Positions 1-8,037 of a DNA stretch of 64,000 nucleotides are shown piece by piece. How positions within the stretch are numbered: position 1 is the stretch's first letter; every line of letters starts with the position of its first letter. A program made the position numbers and the translations under genes. A model generated the notes under the pieces. It was not told the DNA's origin and did no database searches. It saw only the letters and a list, made by a program, of their open reading frames with translations. Source of the stretch: Guptibacillus algicola (lineage in GTDB: Bacteria > Bacillota > Bacilli > Bacillales > Guptibacillaceae); assembly GCF_020171805.1 (NCBI RefSeq), contig NZ_JAIVAF010000003.1:248001-312000 (forward strand). The letters are read 5' to 3'.

Positions 1-2
1 GC

Positions 3-527
3 GCTTTTACACCGTTTCTTTCAGTTGGAAAACAAATAGATGAGGTTCTTCGTACGCATACAAAATGGTCACGTCATGAAAGGCTGGGTATCGCGCTGAA
101 CGCGTTAAAAGATGTGAAGCTACAAGAGTCTGTTTATAGGAGCTACCCCTGTCAATTAAGCGGCGGACAACTGCAGCGAGTTGCAATCGCAACGTCGATG
201 ATGCTATCGCCTTCTCTATTAATTGCGGATGAACCGACGACGGCACTTGATTCCATAACTGCACATCACGTGCTCGAGCTTCTTTCAAAACTCGCGAATG
301 AAGCGAATTGCGGGGTCCTATTCATTACGCATGACCTGCGACATGTCAAAAAATACGCTACACGAATCGCAGTTATGAAAGATGGACAGATCGTAGAAAC
401 CGGTACGAAGGAGAAAATTTTCACAAATCCACAGCACCCTTATACAAAAAGTCTTCTGAAAGCTATCCCGAAGCTTAACGATCATCGTACCCGTCTCATC
501 GGGTTGGAAAAGGAGGTCTCATGGTGA
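3..527 (+). CDS. Oligopeptide/dipeptide ABC transporter ATP-binding protein, OppD/DppD type (5' partial)
   Basis: The reading frame is open from the first bases of the window, so this is the C-terminal ~174 residues of a protein that begins upstream. The ABC signature LSGGQLQR, a Walker B with LLIADEPTTALD and the switch histidine in FITHDLRH are all visible. The C-terminal NPQHPYTKSLLKAIPKL is the typical tail of the oligopeptide/dipeptide ATPase family (OppD, DppD, NikD). It would power import of peptides or nickel-type solutes from the cytoplasmic face. It overlaps the next ATPase gene by 7 bp, so the two are translationally coupled. Walker A and the substrate specificity lie outside the window or cannot be read. 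Confidence 0.93.
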   Translation, partial: AFTPFLSVGKQIDEVLRTHTKWSRHERLGIALNALKDVKLQESVYRSYPCQLSGGQLQRVAIATSMMLSPSLLIADEPTTALDSITAHHVLELLSKLANEANCGVLFITHDLRHVKKYATRIAVMKDGQIVETGTKEKIFTNPQHPYTKSLLKAIPKLNDHRTRLIGLEKEVSW

Positions 528-1303
528 GGAGGCAGGACGCCAATTTACTTACAGTGAAGCATGTAACGAAAACTTACCATTCTGATTTGCGGGCCCTCGA
601 AGATATTTGCTTCTCCATAAAACTGGGCGAGTGTGTTGGCTTAATAGGAGAGAGCGGAAGTGGAAAGAGCACGCTCGTCCGGTGCTTATTACAGGTGGAA
701 CAGATCGATTGCGGAGAAGTGCTGTTTCAATCGCACTCCCTTCATAACTTAAAAGGGAAACGGTTGCGAACCGCCCGTCGGAACATGCAGGCTGTTTTTC
801 AGCATCCAGACGCATCTTTGAATCCGAGGATGAAGGTCATCGATTCGCTCATGGAGCCATATGATATCGAGGAATCTATCACTTTTAGCCGCAGTGGGAA
901 AATGAAGCGGAGAAAGCGGGCGATCGAATTACTAGAAATGGTCAACCTGCCGACAAAGGTGCTAGATTCCTATCCACATGAACTCAGTGGCGGGATGAAG
1001 CAACGCGTGAATATTGCCCGAGCGATCAGCACCAATCCAGCACTTCTTTTACTCGATGAACCGACGGCAAGTCTTGATGTTTCTGTGCAAGCATCGATTT
1101 TGAATCTATTAAAAGACCTTCAGGAGGAATGTGGCTTTTCGTATTTATTTATTTCTCATGACCTTTCAGCGGTGAACTTCATGAGCGATTCTGTGATGGT
1201 GATGAAGGAAGGAGAAATCGTGGACGCTTTTGAGGCCTCGAACCTTTTTGGCCCAGATAGAGACGCCTATACGAAAGAATTACTTGAGGTTTATGAAATG
1301 TAA
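521..1303 (+). CDS. Oligopeptide/dipeptide ABC transporter ATP-binding protein, OppF/DppF type
   Basis: This 260-residue protein is the second ATPase of the peptide-type importer. Walker A GESGSGKST lies at residues 43-51, the Q-loop in AVFQHPDASLNP, the signature LSGGMKQR near residue 155, and Walker B LLLLDEPTASLD near 176-187. SLNP after the Q-loop is characteristic of the Opp/Dpp/Nik group. The protein is short for OppF (usually 300+ residues) and lacks most of the C-terminal oligopeptide-binding extension, so NikE-, DppF- or GsiA-like subunits are possible. An AGGAGG at 511-516 sits just before the ATG at 521, inside the upstream gene. A terminator follows at 1316-1346, making this the last gene of the operon. 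Confidence 0.93.
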   Translation: MVRRQDANLLTVKHVTKTYHSDLRALEDICFSIKLGECVGLIGESGSGKSTLVRCLLQVEQIDCGEVLFQSHSLHNLKGKRLRTARRNMQAVFQHPDASLNPRMKVIDSLMEPYDIEESITFSRSGKMKRRKRAIELLEMVNLPTKVLDSYPHELSGGMKQRVNIARAISTNPALLLLDEPTASLDVSVQASILNLLKDLQEECGFSYLFISHDLSAVNFMSDSVMVMKEGEIVDAFEASNLFGPDRDAYTKELLEVYEM

Positions 1304-1315
1304 GAAGGATTTAGA

Positions 1316-1346
1316 GGCCGCTGATGTATCCAACAGCAGCCTTTTT
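1316..1346 (+). terminator. Rho-independent terminator of the peptide ABC operon
   Basis: GGCCGCTG and CAGCAGCC form an eight-base-pair stem with one mismatch, followed by five T. It lies 13 bp after the stop codon of the OppF-like gene. Confidence 0.75.
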
Positions 1347-1416
1347 CCGAAATATATAACTCGATAATAGTATGGATTGTACAGTATTAATTTGGAATGA
1401 GCTTTAGTCGAATGTT

Positions 1417-1707
1417 TCAATCGTTATCCTTAACGATTTGAAGTTTTTGAGGGCTAGATTTCGTTACGCGTTCTATGATCCCTCTCGCTTCAAGATCGAG
1501 TTTGACACTTGTCACGTACCAACTTGGGGATCCATCTAGGGTTCCTTTTAATCGATGGGAACATTCTGTAGTTAGGTTTTTAAAGGTAATTACGTTGTTT
1601 TCACTAATGATATCCAGAATTGTTTTCTTTACCAGATTATACTTTTCTTTATTTATTGAAGGCATCTCCTTGGAATCTGGATGCAATAATTGTACCCGAT
1701 CTTCCAT
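1417..1707 (-). CDS. Small conserved hypothetical protein, DUF6958-like
   Basis: A 96-residue soluble protein. The N-terminus (MEDRVQLLHPDSKEMPSI) and the C-terminal SWYVTSVKLDLEARGIIER resemble, from memory, a small Bacillus family named DUF6958. The alternation of helices and the LEARGIIER element look like a winged-helix fold, but no DNA-binding role is established. A strong AAAGGGGG ribosome binding site precedes the ATG by about 8 nt. It stands alone, convergent with the peptide ABC operon and with no partner gene. The family name is tentative; that the frame is coding is well supported by the ribosome binding site and composition. Confidence 0.7.
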   Translation of the reverse strand: MEDRVQLLHPDSKEMPSINKEKYNLVKKTILDIISENNVITFKNLTTECSHRLKGTLDGSPSWYVTSVKLDLEARGIIERVTKSSPQKLQIVKDND

Positions 1708-1926
1708 TGAACATATCCCCCTTTACACGTAATAATGTTATCTACTCTTCATATTACTAAATCTAACCTTATTTTTCATCTGATACATTGTGTTTATTGT
1801 ATCGATGGAGACTGCTCTCATGCTTTCACTCTTCCCTATAAACGAAAACCTAGAGGGTTATCTCTCCTGATTTTTCTTGTGTCGTATACGTTCATCCTAA
1901 ACCGTTTCCACTGATTCCAGCACAAA

Positions 1927-1955
1927 GGGAGCTTACCTTAATGAGGTAAGCTCCC
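1927..1955 (-). terminator. Terminator downstream of the CPBP protease gene
   Basis: A perfect 12-bp stem, GGGAGCTTACCT / AGGTAAGCTCCC with a 5-nt loop, lies 19 bp beyond the 3' end of the minus-strand CPBP gene. A short TTTGTG tail follows in the minus direction. Confidence 0.75.
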
Positions 1956-1974
1956 TTATGTGTATGGTTGAACC

Positions 1975-2584
1975 TTAAAGCAATGGAATAAAAATGAGAA
2001 TAAGCAAGTCGAACAAAATGTGGGAGAGAAGCGGAACCCAGAAATTGTTTCTTTTCTCATAGATCCATCCCCACACGATTCCGCCGACAAGGGCGGCAAC
2101 GATAAGAAGGGGGGCACCTGAATAGAGGTGTGCGACAGCATAGAGTAACGTCGCGAGGATGATTGTGTCCCCTTTTTTGTAATATTTGAACTGTTGCTGT
2201 ACATAGCCTCTCCAGTAAATTTCCTCACCAGGGATCACGATGAGCACAAGACTGAGGAAGTGCCATGCTTTAACAGGTTGAACAATATCATAAAAGTCTT
2301 CCATATTAGCAAAAATGGATGGAGCCAGCCATTGGATGAGCTGAATCCCGACATAGCTTAATCCATAAAGAAGCAACGCACTAATAATGATATAGGCTGT
2401 ATCTTTCATCGTAATTTTCTTAAACACGAGCGTACCCGTTGTGATGCTTATAAAGATTAGTATTGAAAGAGTAACGGTAAATACGGGCCAAAACATTATT
2501 GGAAAAAAGACGAAGCTTATAAAAAGAAGTGCATGAGCTAGAAAGAGCGAGCTATATAGTATCGTTTTTTGAATATGTCATCAT
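1975..2584 (-). pseudogene. CPBP family intramembrane protease, probable N-terminal frameshift
   Basis: The long frame (ATG at 2496) encodes 173 residues of an Abi/CAAX-type integral membrane glutamic protease: the motif EEIYWRGY, a second-motif histidine in AVAHLYSG, and the third in HILFDLL, with several membrane helices. The frame stays open upstream of 2496 and encodes a natural-looking hydrophobic N-terminus (LAHALLFISFVFFPI) but has no usable start codon. The only ATG pair, at 2579-2584, is in another frame, and removing one A from the six-A run at 2565-2570 joins the two into a protein of about 203 residues. Either the gene is frameshifted, the six-A run is a sequencing error or slippage site, or a shorter protein starts at 2496. 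Substrate is unknown; such proteins often act in CAAX processing or bacteriocin immunity. Confidence 0.6.
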
Positions 2585-2726
2585 CCTAACTGATTTGACC
2601 TCAACGTATGATTACCCAGATTGCGTTCGGACTATGTATGAAAGAGCACATCGCAGCACATTGAACTGTTTATGTGAAACGAAGTTGCATCTTATTCGTA
2701 AATACTAGTATAAGGGGGATGATTGT

Positions 2727-2963
2727 GTGAAGAGATATGGATTATTTATCGGAAGTTTTATCGTCGTTTATATTCTACTTCAGTGGGCCTCAGGATTCTT
2801 ATTAACCGTGAGTTACACGCCAGATTTATCATCTGATGGGACTCCTTGGCTTCAAGAGGTGAGCTTTGGTCAAAACAGCCTTTCTTTTGTGGTGGTGCTA
2901 ATAAGCGCTACGATTGCTTATATCTTATCAAGAACGTATCGATCCAGGCATAGAAGAACGTAA
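2727..2963 (+). CDS. Small two-helix membrane protein of unknown function
   Basis: A 78-residue protein starting at GTG, 7 nt after an AAGGGGG ribosome binding site at 2712-2718. Residues ~4-26 and ~52-70 are hydrophobic helices, joined by a ~25-residue polar loop, and the end is basic (RTYRSRHRRT), which predicts a cytoplasmic C-terminus. I do not recognise the family with confidence; it could be YfzA-like. It lies 37 bp before the DUF421 gene on the same strand with no terminator between them, so the two may be co-transcribed. Confidence 0.65.
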   Translation: MKRYGLFIGSFIVVYILLQWASGFLLTVSYTPDLSSDGTPWLQEVSFGQNSLSFVVVLISATIAYILSRTYRSRHRRT

Positions 2964-3018
2964 TGGTTTAAGAAGACTTTGGGAATGATGAGCGTAACGA
3001 ATGAAAGAGGTGCTCATC

Positions 3019-3735
3019 ATGGAAGATGTTCTAAAGGATACCGTGAAGGTCATTTTTCGTATTGTAACGATTCTTCCTTTCATGCTTGCGATTGGAATTT
3101 ATATGGGAAAGCGTTCGATTGGTGAGCTTCCGGTTTTTGATTTTCTTGTGGTACTCGTTTTCGGAGCGGTCGTAGGAGCGGATATCGCAGATCCAAAGAT
3201 CGACCACATCCATACGGTTGTTGCGATGATTGTGATTGCACTTTTACAAAAACTGATTATCAAAATAAAGCTTAACAATCCAACGTTAGGGAAGCTCTTC
3301 ACCTTCGAACCGACCGTTGTGATGTATCAAGGGAAGTTTCTTAAGAAGAACTTGAAGCAGATCCAATATTCGATCGATAACATTCTTCAGATGCTGAGGG
3401 AAAAAGGTGTGTTTCATACGCAGGATGTCGAGCTTGCGATTGTGGAGGCAAATGGAAGACTGAGTGTGAAGGTATACCCTGGGAAAGAGGGAATCCTTCG
3501 TGAAGACATGTCGATCTTCAAGTCAGGGAACGATTTCGAGATCCCTGTTATTCTTGACGGTAAAGTTCAGAATGACTTGCTGCAGCGCATGAATAAAACC
3601 GAATCCTGGCTGATGGATCAGCTCAACGGTGATCCCGTTAGTGAGCTTTTTTATGTTGGGTTGAATAGCAAGGGAGAACTAATCATTTCACCTAAGGATC
3701 AAACGACGAAAGGGGTCCCGCCGATTGAGCATTAA
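3019..3735 (+). CDS. DUF421 (YetF/YkjA/YrbG family) membrane protein
   Basis: A 238-residue protein with N-terminal transmembrane helices (about residues 12-32, 38-58, 61-78) followed by the soluble DUF421 region. The segments GKRSIGELPVFDFLVVL and QYSIDNILQMLREKGVF, with VELAIVEANGRLSV, are diagnostic. The family is widespread in spore formers; SpoVA-associated members have been linked to spore membranes, but no activity is known. ATG at 3019 is preferred over the in-frame ATG at 3001 because AGAGGTG at 3006-3012 sits 6 nt before it. A second, diverged DUF421 gene lies at 46124-46744. Confidence 0.85.
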   Translation: MEDVLKDTVKVIFRIVTILPFMLAIGIYMGKRSIGELPVFDFLVVLVFGAVVGADIADPKIDHIHTVVAMIVIALLQKLIIKIKLNNPTLGKLFTFEPTVVMYQGKFLKKNLKQIQYSIDNILQMLREKGVFHTQDVELAIVEANGRLSVKVYPGKEGILREDMSIFKSGNDFEIPVILDGKVQNDLLQRMNKTESWLMDQLNGDPVSELFYVGLNSKGELIISPKDQTTKGVPPIEH

Positions 3736-3898
3736 GGAATAAATTCAATTTCTCCTTCATTGGACATACCTTGTGGGCAAGTTCATACACTAAATGTGGT
3801 GCTATAGTTCTAAGTATCACGTAATAAAAGGATTTCCTCTAAGTCCTAGCGAATGAAAAGACGCAGGAATTTATTGAAAGAAACAAGGAGGAAAATCC

Positions 3899-4276
3899 AT
3901 GATCGCAAAGCTCGGACAGGTAATGGTTTATGTGAAGGATCAAGATCAAGCAGTTACCTTTTGGACTGAGAAAATGGGGTTTGAAGTCATCGCTGAAGAA
4001 AATGCCGGAATGAGATGGATTGAGGTAGCACCGTCTATGTCAGCTGAAACAAGCATCGTCCTTCACAACAAGGACATCATCGCGAAGATGCAGCCAGACA
4101 TGAATCTCGATACGCCTTCACTCATGTTCTTTACGAAAGAGCTAGATCATTTGCATGAGGATCTCTCTTTAAAAGGTGTGAAGGTGGGAAAGATTGTGCA
4201 GATGGGCACGAATAGGGTCTTCAACTTTGCGGATTTTGAAGAGAATTATTTTGCGGTGGGGGAGAGAATAGAATAG
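3899..4276 (+). CDS. VOC (glyoxalase/bleomycin-resistance fold) protein
   Basis: A 125-residue single-domain protein of the vicinal oxygen chelate superfamily. It shows the first beta-alpha unit QVMVYVKDQDQAVTFWTEKM, the middle VLHNKD segment and the C-terminal NFADFEENYFAVGER, where the glutamates fit metal-ligand positions. This size and pattern fit the uncharacterised YraH/glyoxalase-like proteins of Bacillus; the substrate is unknown. AAGGAGGA precedes the ATG. A U-tailed hairpin at 4292-4328 ends the unit. A degenerate copy of its last 60 bp lies at 5421-5479. Confidence 0.88.
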   Translation: MIAKLGQVMVYVKDQDQAVTFWTEKMGFEVIAEENAGMRWIEVAPSMSAETSIVLHNKDIIAKMQPDMNLDTPSLMFFTKELDHLHEDLSLKGVKVGKIVQMGTNRVFNFADFEENYFAVGERIE

Positions 4277-4291
4277 GTTTAGTATCATTTT

Positions 4292-4328
4292 GAGTTTGAT
4301 TTCACTGTAAATCAGACTCGTTTTTTTT
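4292..4328 (+). terminator. Terminator after the VOC gene
   Basis: GAGTTTGATTT and AAATCAGACTC pair over 11 bp (one G-T), a 6-nt loop separates them, and a run of eight T follows. Confidence 0.85.
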
Positions 4329-4470
4329 ATTTTTTGCGTGAGAAAATAGCTTCTTCCTTTTTATACCTTTTTATGACAGACTAAGTATTAGTGATTCTAA
4401 ATAAAGCAGTAACAATTCAAGTTACGGAATGAACAGAAATGTTTTACTGTTATTAGAAAGGTAGTATGTA

Positions 4471-4989
4471 ATGTTTCGCAAAGTGTTTCAAGTATCTCAA
4501 CTTGCTTTCTTACGCTTTTTGACAAGGCTAATGTTGAAGAAAAAGATTTATAAAGAACCTACAAACATCATGAAAAACTTCCAAATGCGCTTTGTTAATA
4601 AGGGGTACTTGAATGAGGACTTAACAAAAGGTGCAGAGTCTGCACCCTATTCGATCATTCAAGAATTGGTACATTCGTTTGTATCACTGCGTCAATTCAG
4701 GAATGAAGAGGACTTTTATATTCAAGTTGCAAAGAACTGGGTAAACGATTTATACAGCAGCAATCACAAGATCTCATTATTGTTTCTTATCTTGTATGTA
4801 GCACTGATCGGTACTGTTTTCTTAAATCAGTATGTTGAAGTAATATCGGGTGGATTATGGCTTATTGGGATATTCCTTTCACCTATAATTGGTTTTATTA
4901 TTGCCTTGGGAGGAAAAGGGTGGAAAAGGTTGGGCCTTGTATTCACTCACTTATTCCTTTTAACGTATTCCATAATTGTTATTGTTTAG
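4471..4989 (+). CDS. Unknown protein with C-terminal membrane helices
   Basis: A 172-residue protein I do not recognise. The first ~100 residues are soluble and basic at the start (RFLTRLMLKKKIYKEP), with a helical region including SIIQELVHSFVSLRQF. The last ~70 residues contain two or three membrane helices (SLLFLILYVALIGTVFL, GLWLIGIFLSPIIGFIIAL, and VFTHLFLLTYSIIVIV). GAAAGG lies ~9 nt before the ATG. It stands alone between the VOC gene and the VOC remnant. An imperfect hairpin with a T-rich tail at about 5015-5048 may terminate it. Function cannot be inferred from context. Confidence 0.65.
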   Translation: MFRKVFQVSQLAFLRFLTRLMLKKKIYKEPTNIMKNFQMRFVNKGYLNEDLTKGAESAPYSIIQELVHSFVSLRQFRNEEDFYIQVAKNWVNDLYSSNHKISLLFLILYVALIGTVFLNQYVEVISGGLWLIGIFLSPIIGFIIALGGKGWKRLGLVFTHLFLLTYSIIVIV

Positions 4990-5192
4990 TTTGAAGAAGG
5001 TACCATCGAAGGGAGGGGCACTAAAAATAGTGATCTCTCTCTTTTTATTTGGGGATTGTCTGTTAGTTATATATAGTAGGGATTCTGAGACGTTATTTCA
5101 TAGGGTAAATATATAAGGTTTGGACTTTTCTTCGCTTCATACGTATACAAAGTAATAAAAAATATTACTGCTGTTCTCCTTGTCAAAAGCAT
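4990..5192. other. AT-rich intergenic stretch with a weak terminator-like hairpin
   Basis: CACTA-AAAA-TAGTG, within a longer imperfect stem ending at 5040, is followed by CTCTTTTTATTT and may terminate the gene before it. The rest shows no coding frame or convincing promoter. Together with 5193-5480 it looks like decaying sequence. Confidence 0.35.
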
Positions 5193-5396
5193 GTGAATCA
5201 GACCACCTTGTATTCGTATAAAGACGCGAAGAAGAGGGTTAAGCAACTCTTAGAAAATCAGCCTTACGGAAAAGCAGTTTCTGATACCATTCAAGCGCTA
5301 CAGGTAGCGATCATCACGACCGTCATTGCGGCAATACTGCGACTACCACAACAACGTTTACGAGTAATTGATGAATTCTATGTTGGAAGTGGTTAG
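5193..5396 (+). CDS. Doubtful small ORF, 67 codons
   Basis: A GTG-started frame with no ribosome binding site, encoding a polar N-terminal half (YSYKDAKKRVKQLLENQPYG) and a hydrophobic segment (VAIITTVIAAIL). The amino acid composition looks protein-like, but I recognise no family. It ends 25 bp before the degenerate VOC gene fragment, so it may be part of a decaying region and not a functional gene. Confidence 0.25.
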   Translation: MNQTTLYSYKDAKKRVKQLLENQPYGKAVSDTIQALQVAIITTVIAAILRLPQQRLRVIDEFYVGSG

Positions 5397-5420
5397 AGCC
5401 TTTCAACTAAGATAACGATT

Positions 5421-5479
5421 GTCTTTTACAAACGGATTTTGAAGAGAGCTTTTTTGCGGTAGGGGAGAGAATGGAATAG
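5421..5479 (+). pseudogene. Degenerate 3' fragment of a VOC gene, a copy of 4217-4276
   Basis: This stretch encodes DFEESFFAVGERME and a stop at 5477-5479, almost the same as the C-terminus of the VOC protein at 3899-4276 (DFEENYFAVGERIE, stop). The nucleotide match covers about 60 bp, with a one-base gap near its 5' end. No other part of the gene is visible upstream. It is most simply the remnant of a tandem duplication. Confidence 0.7.
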
Positions 5480-5638
5480 GTTCATATACTATGTAAAAGA
5501 AGCGAATTTAAACCTTCAAGTCAGTCATCAAATAGGGGACTGATCTTTTTTTATCTTCCTGATAACCCGAAAGTGTTTTTTAATAATCCTTCCATACATG
5601 AATAGTAACGTTAATTCACTCTTCCTTTCATACGAAGA

Positions 5639-5685
5639 TTGACATCCAAAAGTTTCCATTATATAATTTGGTTGGTTGACCAAAT
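5639..5685 (+). promoter_or_regulatory. SigA-type promoter of the tetR gene with overlapping TetR operator
   Basis: TTGACA at 5639-5644 and TATAAT at 5662-5667 are separated by exactly 17 nt, a near-consensus vegetative promoter. The perfect inverted repeat ATTTGGT-N6-ACCAAAT (5666-5685) overlaps the -10 element and the expected start point. That is where a repressor would block transcription, so autorepression by the TetR protein is likely. A related repeat lies before the serine hydrolase gene at 6274-6293. Confidence 0.8.
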
Positions 5686-5700
5686 AATTGAGGTGGAACG

Positions 5701-6255
5701 ATGAGTAAGGAAGATAAAAGAGAACGACTAATTGATGCAGCCTACAAGGTATTTGCGAAGAAGGGATTTAACAACGCATCGATTAAAGATATTGCGCATG
5801 AAGCCGACATCACTTCTGGACTTGTCCATTACTATTTCAAAAATAAAGAAGACCTCCTGATTTCAGTTCAAGAAAAAGTTCAACAGCGTTACCATAAGAA
5901 GTACGGTGAAAAGGATGTGCAGAATCTCACGCCATCAGAGACATTACAAGAAATCAAATCACGTGCCAAAACCGATCCTGACTGGTATCGCTGGAGATAT
6001 GAATTATACTCACTTGGACTTAAGAATGAGGTCATGGGGGAAAAAGTTGCTGAGATCCTCAAGAATGGAAGAGAGAGTTTGTCAGTTCCTATCAAGCAAC
6101 TAACAAACGGATCTGGACATGAGGACCAGTTAGCAGCAATACTTCTGGCATGTTTCGATGGTTTAGCACTTCAAAAAATTGTTGATGAAAACTTTGATAG
6201 TGATGGGGCTTATGACCTTTTAATAAAACTAGTTGAAATCTATTTTGATAAATAG
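5701..6255 (+). CDS. TetR/AcrR family transcriptional regulator
   Basis: A 184-residue regulator. The N-terminal helix-turn-helix spans residues ~6-50: RERLIDAAYKVFAKKGFNNA, then SIKDIAHEADITSGLVHYYF, a textbook TetR pattern. The C-terminal part is the ligand-binding and dimer domain, with no recognisable ligand. A GAGGTGG ribosome binding site precedes the ATG. The gene is followed after 53 bp by a serine hydrolase gene whose leader contains a second copy of the same type of inverted repeat. The regulator therefore probably controls itself and the hydrolase. Confidence 0.92.
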   Translation: MSKEDKRERLIDAAYKVFAKKGFNNASIKDIAHEADITSGLVHYYFKNKEDLLISVQEKVQQRYHKKYGEKDVQNLTPSETLQEIKSRAKTDPDWYRWRYELYSLGLKNEVMGEKVAEILKNGRESLSVPIKQLTNGSGHEDQLAAILLACFDGLALQKIVDENFDSDGAYDLLIKLVEIYFDK

Positions 6256-6273
6256 GTTTCTCTTTTTCTATAA

Positions 6274-6293
6274 AATTGGTCACTCAACCAATT
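6274..6293 (+). promoter_or_regulatory. Second candidate TetR operator, before the serine hydrolase gene
   Basis: AATTGGT-CACTCA-ACCAATT is a perfect 7+6+7 inverted repeat. It has the same half-site (TTGGT) and the same 6-nt spacer as the repeat overlapping the tetR promoter. It lies 18 bp after the tetR stop codon and 15 bp before the hydrolase ATG. Confidence 0.75.
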
Positions 6294-6308
6294 ATAAGGA
6301 GGAAAGAG

Positions 6309-7781
6309 ATGAAAAGGTTAATGCTAGTTTCAGGTTCTATCATAGTCTTGCTCGCCATGTTGTTCATTCCCTATGTTACTCAGGCGCAACAAGACCAAAG
6401 TTATCAGCTCGAAACGTATATGGGAGATGCTTTGGAAACCTATAAGATCCCTGGTGCATCTTTAGGTGTCATACAAAATGGGGAAGTCGTATTTAAACAA
6501 TCATTTGGTGAACAAAGTGATGGGTCTCCGGTTAAAGAAAATACGTTATTCTCTCTAGGTTCCTTGAGCAAGCCTTTAACAAGCCTAGGTATTCTTACAC
6601 TCGTTGAAAAAGGAAAAATCGAGTTAGATGCTCCAATCGATACATATCTCTCGTTTGATTACGGTCAATCCAACAATGAGGATAGAATAACGATTAGACA
6701 GCTACTGTCACATACAAGCGGGATTAGTTCTTTTGCTGGGATGACAGTAGCTGATCAAAATCTAAGAGGAAGAAATGCAATATCTGAAGCTGTTGAAGAA
6801 CTGGACCCAGTGACCCTTGAAGCTACACCTGGAGAGGTTCACCAATATAGTGCTGCAAATTACTTGTTACTTGGAAAAATAATTGAAGAAGTAACAAGTC
6901 TCTCATTTGCTGAATATATGCAAAGGGAAGTGTTTGCGAGTTTGGGAATGGATCATACGGTGGCTATGTACAAATCTGCTAAACAGTTAGAGTATCAACC
7001 TGGTTTTCAATCCTGGTTTGGGCAACCGGTCAGAAGTGATGTTTGGTTCGATGATAGTGGTGCACCCTATGGATATATGGCTTCTACCCTGGACGATATG
7101 ATCGTGTTTTTGAAAGCGCTACAAAGTGGTGGTCTGCTTTTATCTGAACCCAATGCTAGCTTGTACCTAGCACCAGAAGTGCATCGGAAAGACGATTTAT
7201 ACTATGGTTTAGGGTGGAGGGTCAATGACAATGAAAGTGATCGATTCGTATTCCATGGCGGAGAAACACCTGATTCACGTGCAGAGTTGTTTTTCCATCA
7301 AACTGAAGATTATGCCTTCGTATTACTGACAAATAAGAATAACTTTTCAGAAGTCATGCACACAATTCATATCAAAGATGGTATTCGATCAATCATCGAA
7401 AACCAAGAAATGACGCCTTTACCAAAATCAAATTACCAAATGCAATGGCTTACGTTATTGGCGACAGTTGTGACTGGAATTCTAGTAATGTTGAATATGG
7501 CAAGGTTATATCGAAAAAATATCTTACGAAACAAGGTATGGTTTGTCGTATCTATTTTTTCAATTGTGCTCGCAGCTGTTCTGATTCCACTTTTCGTCAG
7601 TATATTCCAAGTGCCATGGCACTTTATCCAAGCTTATGCTCCTGAGACTGCTTTTCTTATAACACTATTAGTTGGAGTTATAGCGACAAACGGGATAGGA
7701 ACGTTCGTGTTACTGAAGTGGAAAAAGAAAAGTAGTAGGTTAACGGAAGCAGTGGTTAATGAGGAAAGATATTCTGAATAA
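6309..7781 (+). CDS. Serine hydrolase (beta-lactamase/PBP-type, PF00144) with C-terminal membrane domain
   Basis: A 490-residue exported enzyme. The start at 6309 is chosen because AGGAGGAAAG lies just upstream and it gives a clean signal peptide (MKRLMLVSGSIIVLLAMLFI, cleavage near VTQAQ). The catalytic domain has the SxxK motif S85-L-S-K88, the Tyr180 motif YSAAN in place of the class C YxN, and the late HGG in FHGGETPDSRA. After residue ~385 come three or four membrane helices, so the catalytic domain sits outside, anchored to the membrane. Such proteins are D-amino acid peptidases or esterases more often than true beta-lactamases. Its own operator-like repeat and the TetR gene before it suggest induction by a small molecule. 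Confidence 0.9.
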   Translation: MKRLMLVSGSIIVLLAMLFIPYVTQAQQDQSYQLETYMGDALETYKIPGASLGVIQNGEVVFKQSFGEQSDGSPVKENTLFSLGSLSKPLTSLGILTLVEKGKIELDAPIDTYLSFDYGQSNNEDRITIRQLLSHTSGISSFAGMTVADQNLRGRNAISEAVEELDPVTLEATPGEVHQYSAANYLLLGKIIEEVTSLSFAEYMQREVFASLGMDHTVAMYKSAKQLEYQPGFQSWFGQPVRSDVWFDDSGAPYGYMASTLDDMIVFLKALQSGGLLLSEPNASLYLAPEVHRKDDLYYGLGWRVNDNESDRFVFHGGETPDSRAELFFHQTEDYAFVLLTNKNNFSEVMHTIHIKDGIRSIIENQEMTPLPKSNYQMQWLTLLATVVTGILVMLNMARLYRKNILRNKVWFVVSIFSIVLAAVLIPLFVSIFQVPWHFIQAYAPETAFLITLLVGVIATNGIGTFVLLKWKKKSSRLTEAVVNEERYSE

Positions 7782-7838
7782 TCACCCTATGAAAGATAAG
7801 TCATTATGTGAATTTTCTACACCTGTAATTGGCAAAAA

Positions 7839-7872
7839 GGGAATGTGAGTTCTTTTCTCACATTCCCTTTTT
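7839..7872 (+). terminator. Terminator after the serine hydrolase gene
   Basis: GGGAATGTGAG and CTCACATTCCC form a perfect 11-bp stem with a 7-nt loop, followed by five T. Confidence 0.9.
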
Positions 7873-8037
7873 GATTAACTCTACTTTACCTGTTGAAATA
7901 TTTTGATTATTATGTATAATTCGTTTCAATAGTTATTCTAGTGCATGGTGAATATAAGAAATTACAACTAAGATTAGAGCAGAAAATCATGTAGTAGCTT
8001 ACTCATCATAAAGTCTTGTGACAAGGAAGTGTAGCCG

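Noticed and set aside
5193-5396. Full-length functional gene
   Set aside because: No ribosome binding site, no known family and position beside a gene remnant. It is listed as a doubtful ORF only.
7445-7645. Alternative frame inside the serine hydrolase gene
   Set aside because: It overlaps the membrane-helix part of the hydrolase and has no start signal; the hydrolase frame is complete.
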